Assembly: GCA_035256645.1 (NCBI GenBank)
Contig: DATEXU010000111.1
Coordinates: 1 to 6,158 of the forward strand
Direction: 5' to 3'
Length of the DNA: 6,158 nucleotides
Origin: G026625185 sp035256645
Lineage (GTDB): Bacteria; Desulfobacterota; WTBG01; JAGOGO01
Position 1 is the first letter of the stretch. Every line of letters starts with the position of its first letter. A program made the position numbers and the translations under genes. Below, piece after piece: positions 1 to 5,697 of this stretch. The notes beneath the pieces were generated by a model. The model did no database searches and had not been told where the DNA came from. It saw only the letters and a program-made list of their open reading frames with translations.

Positions 1-65
1 ACAATCTGTATAAGACTTATGTCATTGAGTATATCCTCTTTTTAAATAGAAAATAGGGATTTTTT

Positions 66-989
66 ATGGTTGGTATTCTCATAATCGGTGGAGTAGCGCT
101 GATAGCGATAATGGCTTTTTGGCTTGTTGGTGAACGCGGAAGGCTTGTGCTTCCGTCATCGGTGAAAATGATGCGTGAGCGTGGTTTAAGGCGATGCTTC
201 AGTTTAAGCGCTTTGCACGCGTACATCTATGGTCGTTGGACCAGGCAGTATGTGCGCTTCTTTATCACTTATACTCCCGTGGCTTTTGGCCTTTTAATCA
301 ATAAATGGCTTCCTGACCGCTACCATGGAAAAATTTTAACAAACGACCATGCAAAAGCGATTATTACGCTCAACGTTGATATTCCTCTGAAGGACTTGGA
401 ATATATTATACCTTATCCATCTGCACGCAGTTTGGTTCTTAACGCTTCGCCGGAGATTGTTCTGTATGAATGTCCGTGTCGTCATGCCCGCGCTAACCCC
501 TGTAAACCAACCCAGGTTTGTATGGTTATCGGGCAACCTTTTGTGGATTTTATTCTGGAACATCACCCTAAAACCAGTCGCAAGGTTACTCAGGCTGAGG
601 CCCTGGCAATTCTTGAAAAAGAACATGAGCGCGGGCACTTGCATACCGCCTGGTTTAAGGATGACTGTCTGGGGCGGTTTTACGCTATCTGTAACTGCTG
701 TAAATGCTGTTGCGGGGGGTTAGAGGCGATGAAGAATTATGGAGTGCGCCTCCTAATATCTTCAGGCTATATATCTCAGATTGATAAGAACCGTTGCACG
801 ATTTGTGAAAAATGCGTTGCGGCCTGTCCGTTTAATGCCCTTGCGTTAGAGGGCAAGGACATTCGTTTTGACTGGGAGCGCTGCATGGGCTGCGGCGTGT
901 GTACCGGCCAATGCTCCCTTGGCGCTATTTCCTTAGTACGGGATGAGAAAAAGGGGGTGCCCCTCGATGTGCGATTATTAGGCAATTAA
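66..989 (+). CDS. Membrane-anchored 4Fe-4S ferredoxin-domain protein with an extra polycysteine core
   Basis: This 307-aa protein is probably an electron carrier or redox-complex subunit at the inner membrane. Residues 3-22 form a hydrophobic helix followed by basic residues, and 63-80 is a second moderately hydrophobic stretch. The C-terminus is a 2x[4Fe-4S] ferredoxin domain: C244-x2-C247-x2-C250-x3-C254-P and C273-x2-C276-x2-C279-x3-C283, the second lacking the usual Pro after its last Cys. Ahead of it lies an unusual cysteine set: C136-P-C138-R, C146, C152, C201, and the run C209-N-C-C-K-C-C-C216. These could bind another Fe-S cluster or metal. The ATG at 66 is the natural start because it begins the hydrophobic helix; its SD is weak (AGGG, about 8 nt away). 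A TATAAG at 9-14 could be a -10, with its -35 outside the window. The gene is convergent with the transporter operon. The ferredoxin domain is certain; partner and reaction are unknown. Confidence 0.9.
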   Translation: MVGILIIGGVALIAIMAFWLVGERGRLVLPSSVKMMRERGLRRCFSLSALHAYIYGRWTRQYVRFFITYTPVAFGLLINKWLPDRYHGKILTNDHAKAIITLNVDIPLKDLEYIIPYPSARSLVLNASPEIVLYECPCRHARANPCKPTQVCMVIGQPFVDFILEHHPKTSRKVTQAEALAILEKEHERGHLHTAWFKDDCLGRFYAICNCCKCCCGGLEAMKNYGVRLLISSGYISQIDKNRCTICEKCVAACPFNALALEGKDIRFDWERCMGCGVCTGQCSLGAISLVRDEKKGVPLDVRLLGN

Positions 990-996
990 GTTTTTA

Positions 997-1094
997 CCCC
1001 GTTAGAAATGCCCGCTTGCCTTGTTAGATATCAAATAGCTAACAGGGTGAAGAAGCACGGGGTAAATGCCCCGTGTGAAATCTTTCTAACGGGG
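997..1094. repeat. MITE-like nested palindromic element between convergent genes
   Basis: A 98-bp segment is bounded by perfect 12-bp inverted repeats, CCCCGTTAGAAA (997-1008) and TTTCTAACGGGG (1083-1094), extendable to 13 bp. It is flanked by TTTA direct repeats (993-996 and 1095-1098; TTTAC if one more base is counted). Inside are two hairpins: a 9-bp stem 1019-1027/1039-1047 with one G-T pair, and a 7-bp stem CACGGGG/CCCCGTG at 1056-1062/1069-1075. Further out, ATTAAGT (985-991) and ACTTAAT (1104-1110) form another inverted repeat that covers both gene stop codons. This architecture suits a small non-autonomous mobile or REP-like element. It could also serve as a bidirectional transcription stop, but no T-run follows the outer stem in either direction. 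No transposase is present. Confidence 0.6.
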
Positions 1095-1105
1095 TTTACT
1101 CGGAC

Positions 1106-1267
1106 TTAATGCCCACCGGGAAAAATGGTTATGCTGAGCCAGTAGAGTAAAAAAAGCAAACCAACACCAAGGCATAGACTCCATCCGATCAGCTTTTTTT
1201 CTACCGGCAGGAGCGGTTCATAATCCATCTTTTTAAGCTCTTCAGCTAATTTTTGTTGTTCAGTCAT
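1106..1267 (-). CDS. Small single-span membrane protein (53 aa), likely partner of the upstream transporter
   Basis: The ORF reads MTEQQKLAEELKKMDYEPLL at its N-terminus, then a short basic stretch (EKK) and a hydrophobic helix at about residues 26-47, ending FPGGH before TAA. The SD is excellent: AAAGGAGG five nt before the ATG. It starts 53 bp after the stop of the transporter gene on the same strand with no terminator visible between them, so the two are very probably co-transcribed. The charged amphipathic N-terminus followed by one helix resembles small accessory subunits encoded beside transporters, but I recognise no named family. The assignment as a real gene rests on SD strength, position and a coherent membrane-protein composition. 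Function as a transporter subunit is inference. Confidence 0.8.
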   Translation of the reverse strand: MTEQQKLAEELKKMDYEPLLPVEKKLIGWSLCLGVGLLFLLYWLSITIFPGGH

Positions 1268-1320
1268 TGGTGCCTCCTTTTTTAATGGCTGGTTGCAACT
1301 CAGCGGGTACTATTCTTTCT

Positions 1321-3141
1321 TTATCCGGTAATGAGGGGAGGTTTAACTCCATGAAAAAACAGCCAGGAAATAAAAAGACCAATCCAAATAATAAATCCAA
1401 ACAGGCATAAAATATAAACGGCTGCCAGTTTCCCGATGCCTTCTTCCCAGAGTTTTTTAAAATTCGAAACAATACCGATAGTAAAGAAGGTTAGGACAAA
1501 AAAGAGCACTCGAAAGACATTGCTTTCCTCAGTAGAAGTCTTAGCTTTGCTAATGGTTTCTTTTGGTTTTTTGATGGAAGCGTTGATCCCGGCTAATTGT
1601 TCTTTCCTCTGGTTAATCTGACCCTGGATAATCACTTGGGCAGCGAGATCTGCGTTGACTGCGAGTTTTGCTTCCAAACCTGTAATTTCTTGTGTTAAGC
1701 TTTTGCTCTCTTTTTCTTTTGAACTGATTTGAGAAGAAGCGGGCCAGCAAATCAAAAGAAGAATGAAAAAGGTAAGGGCATAACCGATCACAAATTTAGG
1801 GAATCGGTGCCAGATTTCAATCATCCGCACTGTCTGCCCTTCCTTACATTCAATTTTGGAACACCAAATGATGGCCAGGACAAACGCCCACACCCCGATA
1901 AAAATATCAATAAAAATTTTTACGGTTGTGGCAGTCATGGTTATCCAGCCCTCTTGATAGGAAACCCCAGCAACGTCGAAAGCTTTTGCGCGAATAAGCG
2001 CATCAGTAATTGCCCCACTGGCAACTGCCCCTCCATCAGTCTTAACTGCAAGTCCCATCCAGGCCCCGGCAACCAACGGTTCTTTCCAGAGGGTTGCTTG
2101 CGCCAGAAAGGGTAAAATGAGCATTTCCACCACCGCAAAGATAACCACAAGTGAAGAAACCATGATCGGTACCACCGGACGGGCTCTAATCGCGGCGCCG
2201 GTTGCAATGGCGGCAGATACCCCGCAGATGGAAATACCCGAAGCAAGTGGAGCTGCCCACTCCCGGCTGAATTTGAAGTACTTTCGGGCAACAAAATATA
2301 CGACTGCCCAATAAATGAGATAAGCTTCAACAATTGCGCAAAGTCCTCGAAACATAATATTTGTTGCCAGACCGAACGATTCTGCAGCTTTGACACCCAA
2401 GCTTGCTCCCATAATCACAATGGCGGTTTTAATGTAAAGTTCAGGCCGGGTTGCCTCTCGAAGGATTTTTGAGAGCTTGGGAAAAAAGTTCCCGATTAAA
2501 AGGCCGACTAAAAGAGCGATAATAAAACCAGCTTCTCCGGTAAGGCTCAGGGACCAAGGGATATTAAATTGTTTGAGTTGATTTTTGGTAGCCGCAATGT
2601 AGGCATAGTTGCCAAAAAACCAGCAGCAAAAACTTATCCAAAACACGATGGTGAAGCCAAGGACAAACTTCCCAACCGGTGCTCCCAAGAGTCTGGCGCC
2701 TATCCCCATGATAACCATCAAGGCAAGATAAGTAAGAAACAACGAGGTAACCCCAGGCATGCCCTTTTTTTCGTAAGGGGCTCCCACGATTATCTCGTTT
2801 GTATTTTTTGCGCTAATTACTTCTTCAGTGCCATCAGCTTTCTTAATGGTGAGTTTCTGAATGTCGACTTTTGTAATTTCCCCTTTGACCCCACAAAAAA
2901 CTTTTGATACCGGAGCCAATGCTTTCGCAGGATCAATCCAAACCTTTGTGCTGATTCCCCACCCCAGAAGGTCAAAGCCTCCAAAAATCCCGAGGGAAAA
3001 AACAAAGATAATAAGACCCAACCAAAGGGAGAGCCAGTCTTCGCTCAGTCCGGATTTTTTTTCCGGTTTACAGGTATCCGGGCTGTCGCATACCCCTTCC
3101 GTCAATTTATCCTCGTTTATGCTCTGATTTTTTTCCTCCAT
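1321..3141 (-). CDS. Enlarged YeiH-family putative sulfate exporter (Cons_hypoth698)
   Basis: A 606-aa polytopic inner-membrane protein related to YeiH/PSE transporters (PF03601), whose members are usually about 340 aa; substrate export of sulfate or related anions is only putative in this family. The conserved core is recognisable at about 203-427, including the re-entrant-like motif GISICGVSAAIATGAAIRA (302-320) and KTDGGAVASGAI (367-378). The extra length has three parts: a charged N-tail with two Cys (C18, C24); a soluble, beta-rich segment between the first two helices (about 68-125, containing VKGEITKVDIQKLTIKKADG); and a charged, coiled-coil-like insert at about 470-540 before the last two helices (543-560 and 572-597). 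The start ATG has AAGGAGGG six nt upstream. The gene leads a two-gene operon with the 53-aa membrane protein downstream. Family membership is confident; substrate is not determined. Confidence 0.88.
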   Translation of the reverse strand: MEEKNQSINEDKLTEGVCDSPDTCKPEKKSGLSEDWLSLWLGLIIFVFSLGIFGGFDLLGWGISTKVWIDPAKALAPVSKVFCGVKGEITKVDIQKLTIKKADGTEEVISAKNTNEIIVGAPYEKKGMPGVTSLFLTYLALMVIMGIGARLLGAPVGKFVLGFTIVFWISFCCWFFGNYAYIAATKNQLKQFNIPWSLSLTGEAGFIIALLVGLLIGNFFPKLSKILREATRPELYIKTAIVIMGASLGVKAAESFGLATNIMFRGLCAIVEAYLIYWAVVYFVARKYFKFSREWAAPLASGISICGVSAAIATGAAIRARPVVPIMVSSLVVIFAVVEMLILPFLAQATLWKEPLVAGAWMGLAVKTDGGAVASGAITDALIRAKAFDVAGVSYQEGWITMTATTVKIFIDIFIGVWAFVLAIIWCSKIECKEGQTVRMIEIWHRFPKFVIGYALTFFILLLICWPASSQISSKEKESKSLTQEITGLEAKLAVNADLAAQVIIQGQINQRKEQLAGINASIKKPKETISKAKTSTEESNVFRVLFFVLTFFTIGIVSNFKKLWEEGIGKLAAVYILCLFGFIIWIGLFISWLFFHGVKPPLITG

Positions 3142-3202
3142 GTGATTCCCTCCTTGTTAAGAAGTGAAAAAATCGAGGAATACGTTTTTTATATTTCTCC
3201 TT

Positions 3203-3232
3203 TTTTTACCGGAAGTTAACTTCAAAAGTCAA
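3203..3232 (-). promoter_or_regulatory. Candidate promoter of the transporter operon with embedded palindromic operator
   Basis: On the minus strand TTGACT (3227-3232) and TAAAAA (3203-3208) are separated by 18 nt. Inside the spacer lies the perfect 12-bp palindrome GAAGTTAACTTC (3212-3223). A protein dimer bound there would sit on the promoter. The -35 is good, the -10 is mediocre (4 of 6), and the leader to the ATG would be about 55 nt. Confidence 0.45.
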
Positions 3233-3236
3233 TAAT

Positions 3237-3270
3237 AAAATTTACCCGAGTGTCCCGCAAAAAGGGTAAA
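3237..3270 (-). terminator. Candidate intrinsic terminator after the queuosine-salvage gene
   Basis: Read on the minus strand, TTTACCC (plus 3264-3270) pairs perfectly with GGGTAAA (plus 3241-3247) across a 16-nt loop, followed by TTTTATTATT. It lies about 23 bp past the stop of the gene ending at 3293 and just before the transporter promoter, so it would separate the two minus-strand units. The stem is only 7 bp with a large loop, so strength is uncertain. Confidence 0.5.
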
Positions 3271-3292
3271 AACTGTTTATGCAAGGTAAAAA

Positions 3293-4258
3293 TTAGTAAA
3301 AGATCGTTAGGGTTCGGTGATAAGGGTGTGTCCTATAGTCTTCTTGCTGCCCCAGGTTCCACAGAATCCAATCGATTTCCATTGCTTTTAAATTTTTTCC
3401 CCGCGACATCAACTCTTGACGGATAAGCTCAACGGCCCAAATAGTGTTCGCCCGAATTTCAACTTCTTCCGGGCTCCCAGCTTCAAGGAGGGTGTAGTGG
3501 TCGACTTTTTGAGCCAGGGCTTTTGCATAACGCAATACCCCCATGTGCCGGAGCACCTGGGGTAATTTATAATCAGCAAACGCAGTAAGGCGGTCAATGT
3601 CGTGAAAAAAGCCCCACTCCTTTCCCTGCAATGCTCCGTAAAGGTCAGCGGCAAAAAGTTGCGCTCGTTTATAGAAAAAAACTTTTTTACCCCGGTATTC
3701 GGCAGTATCCCGGAAAGAGGGTAACGTGTCTGCTACCAAACGGGCCAGTTGTAGTGCACTCTGTGCAGCTGCTTCAACTAACGCATAAGCTTTACCTTGA
3801 TATTCGCGCATCAACATCCGGCCTAATTCATTGAGGCTTCGCACGCGGGATTCCAAAAGCTGTAAATCACCCGTACCTCCCAAAATTTTTTTGAACTCCG
3901 TGAGAGAAAGTTCCGCAAGATACTGAGCATTCGTGAATGGTGTTCCTGATTCGAGGGCTTTTTTTAGCGAGGCGGCGAGCGCATAATAGCCGGATAGTTT
4001 TTCAGACTGGTATTCGATCTCCCACTTTGGATTGCCGGGGGCAGGCCAAAAACAAAAATTAATGCTATCGAGGACCAACAAATATGCGATCGTTTCTTCT
4101 TTTTTCCCATCAAAGTGGTAAAAGGTATTCCAGGAAGGTATTACAACCTTTTCTTTGTCTAATTTTCGGGCAAAGTTAATTATAGCTTGCTTATCAAGCT
4201 TAACGTGGAGACTCTTTTCTGCCACGGCTTGAGCAGTTTCTAATACTTCCCACATCAC
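3293..4258 (-). CDS. qng1: Queuosine 5'-phosphate N-glycosylase/hydrolase (queuosine salvage, Qng1/DUF2419)
   Basis: A 321-aa cytosolic enzyme of the Q_salvage family (PF10343; human C9orf64/QNG1), which releases the base queuine from queuosine 5'-monophosphate so it can be put back into tRNA. Family hallmarks run through the whole protein: LDSINFCFWPAPGNPKWEIEY (63-83), the GYYALAASLKKALESGTP segment (90-107), LESRVRSLNELGRMLMREYQG (135-155), KRAQLFAADLYGAL (197-210), the acidic pocket motif HDIDRLTAFADYKLPQVLRHMGVLRY (219-244) and EVEIRANTIWAVELIRQEL (265-283). Length is typical. The start is a GTG (4258) directly followed by ATG (4255). The SD AAGGTGG is 6 nt from the GTG, like its neighbours, and 9 nt from the ATG, so either is possible. 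No other queuosine gene is in the window. TATGAT (4309-4314, minus) may be its -10, with no clear -35. Confidence 0.92.
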   Translation of the reverse strand: MMWEVLETAQAVAEKSLHVKLDKQAIINFARKLDKEKVVIPSWNTFYHFDGKKEETIAYLLVLDSINFCFWPAPGNPKWEIEYQSEKLSGYYALAASLKKALESGTPFTNAQYLAELSLTEFKKILGGTGDLQLLESRVRSLNELGRMLMREYQGKAYALVEAAAQSALQLARLVADTLPSFRDTAEYRGKKVFFYKRAQLFAADLYGALQGKEWGFFHDIDRLTAFADYKLPQVLRHMGVLRYAKALAQKVDHYTLLEAGSPEEVEIRANTIWAVELIRQELMSRGKNLKAMEIDWILWNLGQQEDYRTHPYHRTLTIFY

Positions 4259-4389
4259 GGGTATCCACCTTGGGGGTAAGAGAAATTTTAAAAATTTAAA
4301 CTTTAAGTATCATAGAGCATTTTTCTTTACAAATTTAAGGTCTCCATCTGCGGGAAAAAGAGGAGGGAAGACAGCGTTTTTACTCCATA

Positions 4390-4402
4390 AGTCTTGTAGA
4401 CT
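4390..4402. promoter_or_regulatory. Interrupted palindrome abutting the -35 of the CBM gene
   Basis: AGTCT-TGT-AGACT is a perfect 5-bp inverted repeat with a 3-bp centre, ending two bases before the TTGACA at 4405. The position suits a regulator-binding site, but such short repeats also arise by chance. Confidence 0.3.
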
Positions 4403-4404
4403 AT

Positions 4405-4433
4405 TTGACAAACACCCCAAACTGATTAATAAT
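4405..4433 (+). promoter_or_regulatory. Sigma70-type promoter of the glycogen-binding protein gene
   Basis: A perfect TTGACA (4405-4410) is followed after exactly 17 nt by AATAAT (4428-4433), five of six matches to TATAAT. Transcription would begin near 4440, giving a leader of about 75 nt that contains the hairpin at 4453-4495. Confidence 0.7.
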
Positions 4434-4452
4434 AAAAAACAAACGGGCTTTT

Positions 4453-4495
4453 AAATCAGATGTCCTCTCATTGCAAAAAAAGGATCTGATTTTTT
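4453..4495 (+). terminator. Terminator-like hairpin in the 5' leader (possible attenuator)
   Basis: AAATCAGAT (4453-4461) pairs perfectly with ATCTGATTT (4484-4492). Two further C-G pairs (4464-4465 with 4482-4483) form after a 2-nt bulge. The stem runs into six Ts (4490-4495). The hairpin lies between the promoter at 4405-4433 and the SD at 4501-4507, so it would act on this gene rather than end an upstream one. The pairing is seen directly; the attenuator role is inferred. Confidence 0.5.
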
Positions 4496-4514
4496 AAAAT
4501 AAGGGGGTGTAGGA

Positions 4515-4790
4515 ATGGCAACGAGCAAAACAAAAAAAGGAAGAGTATCCTTTAAATTAGAGGCTCCAGACGCCCAGAAGGTGAGTCTTATGGGGGACTT
4601 CAATAACTGGAATCCTAAAACTCACGTTATGAAGAAAGATAAAAAGGGAGTGTGGAGCAAAACCCTTCTCATTGCTCCAGGAAAATATGAATATAAGTTT
4701 TTTGTGGATGGAGAATGGCGGAACGATCCTCACAATGATCAAACAGTTCTTAATGCCTTCGGTTCTATCAACAACGTTTTGACCATTTGA
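4515..4790 (+). CDS. Stand-alone glycogen-binding (AMPK1_CBM/CBM48) protein
   Basis: A 91-aa cytosolic protein consisting almost only of one isoamylase-N/AMPK-beta type carbohydrate-binding module. The beta-sandwich signature is clear: KVSLMGDFNNWNP (22-34), APGKYEYKFFVDGEWRNDP (54-72) and AFGSINNVL (81-89). By alignment with mammalian AMPK beta, the glycan-contacting residues are kept or conservatively changed: W32 (W100), K61 (K126), W68 (W133), F82 (L146), S84 (T148) and N86 (N150), so glucan binding is likely. No catalytic or kinase-interacting domain is attached. The N-tail MATSKTKKGR is basic. The SD AAGGGGG is about 7 nt before the ATG. The gene has its own promoter and a hairpin leader, and converges on hisF with a 15-bp gap and no visible terminator. 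It probably targets an unknown partner to glycogen or acts as a glycogen-associated protein; that role is inference. Confidence 0.9.
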   Translation: MATSKTKKGRVSFKLEAPDAQKVSLMGDFNNWNPKTHVMKKDKKGVWSKTLLIAPGKYEYKFFVDGEWRNDPHNDQTVLNAFGSINNVLTI

Positions 4791-4805
4791 GAGCGTGAGC
4801 AACGA

Positions 4806-5567
4806 TTAACTCAGCTTTAATCCTTTTCCCCGGAGGTATTCTTTTACCTGTTGAATCCGTAAAATACGATAATGGAAAACGGAGGCAGCTAAAAGTACCT
4901 GCGCTCCTCCCACAACTGCCCCTTCATAAAAATGTTCCAGCGTGCCAGCGCCCCCGGACGCAATCACCGGTAGATTAACTGCGCCAGAAATAGCTTTCGT
5001 AAATTCCAAGTCATACCCCGTTTGTGTCCCATCTTCTTCCATACTCGTGGGAAGGATAACGCCAGCGCCCCGATCCTCACATTGTTTGGCCCATTCGACC
5101 GCGTCTTTGCCAACGGGTTTTGTTCCCCCGGAAACCACTAATTCAAAACCAGAGGGCATAGCTTTATTTCTTTTTGCATCAATCGCTACTGTTATTTTTG
5201 CGGATCCAAATTGTTTAGCGGCCTCTTGAACCAAAGTCGGATTCTTAACCGCAGCACTGTTCATCGAAACCTTGTCTGCCCCGGCATCAAAAACTAACTC
5301 GATATCCTTCAAGGTCCCTATTCCCCCGCCAACCGTGAGGGGAATGGAAATAACTGAGGAGACATTTTTCACCCATTCCAGGCGGGTCTTTCGATTTTCA
5401 ACCGTGGCGGCGATATCGAGCATCGCTAATTCATCCGCCCCCTCGTGCTGATAAAAAGCGGCATTTGTTACTGGATCACCCGCATCCTTCAGATCAACGA
5501 AATGTACTCCTTTTACGACTCTTCCATCCTTCATGTCGAGACAGGGCATGATTTTTATGGTTTCCAT
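4806..5567 (-). CDS. hisF: Imidazole glycerol phosphate synthase cyclase subunit HisF
   Basis: This 253-aa (beta/alpha)8 barrel has the family's usual length. With HisH-supplied ammonia it converts PRFAR to imidazole glycerol phosphate and AICAR in histidine synthesis. Both catalytic aspartates sit at canonical positions: D11 in CLDMKDGRVVKG and D130 in AIDAKR. Phosphate-binding loops VGGGI (79-83) and ASGGAG (203-208) are present. Of the ammonia-gate residues known from Thermotoga HisF (R5, E46, K99, E167), E46 and K99 are kept, position 5 is Lys, and the Glu of the GAGE motif is Val (V170, GAGVILPTSM). The start ATG at 5567 has AAGGAG five nt upstream. An in-frame extension to a TTG at 5642 lacks an SD and is rejected. 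The gene stands alone, with no hisH or other his gene in the window. Confidence 0.95.
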   Translation of the reverse strand: METIKIMPCLDMKDGRVVKGVHFVDLKDAGDPVTNAAFYQHEGADELAMLDIAATVENRKTRLEWVKNVSSVISIPLTVGGGIGTLKDIELVFDAGADKVSMNSAAVKNPTLVQEAAKQFGSAKITVAIDAKRNKAMPSGFELVVSGGTKPVGKDAVEWAKQCEDRGAGVILPTSMEEDGTQTGYDLEFTKAISGAVNLPVIASGGAGTLEHFYEGAVVGGAQVLLAASVFHYRILRIQQVKEYLRGKGLKLS

Positions 5568-5667
5568 GGTTTCTCCTTCCTTGGTTTTATAAACAATTTT
5601 CCCAGGTTCGTTGGTCATGTCATAAAAAAACTTTTTCAACAAAACCGTGCAGTTTTCTATGCGTGCT

Positions 5668-5697
5668 ATTATAGAAGCGCGGCATATAATATCTCAA
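5668..5697 (-). promoter_or_regulatory. Sigma70-type promoter of hisF
   Basis: Read on the minus strand, TTGAGA (5692-5697) and a perfect TATAAT (5668-5673) are 18 nt apart. Transcription would start near 5661, leaving a leader of roughly 95 nt before the hisF ATG. The leader carries no His-codon run, so a classical his attenuator peptide is not apparent. Confidence 0.7.

Noticed and set aside
336..723. Alternative-frame ORFs on both strands within the ferredoxin gene
   Set aside because: The overlapping frame encodes clear Fe-S motifs; the alternatives are shadows without RBS.
1729..2396. Open frames of 128 and 151 codons overlapping the transporter gene
   Set aside because: They lie wholly inside a well-supported coding region in other frames, have biased low-plausibility composition and lack SD sites.
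3265..3292. Two copies of GGTAAAAA 20 bp apart downstream of the queuosine-salvage gene
   Set aside because: Low-complexity A-rich sequence; one copy is part of the terminator stem, and no regular array is formed.
5568..5642. In-frame N-terminal extension of hisF to a TTG codon (and an internal ATG)
   Set aside because: No SD before either start. The ATG at 5567 has AAGGAG at 5 nt, gives the canonical 253-aa length and puts the catalytic aspartates at residues 11 and 130.
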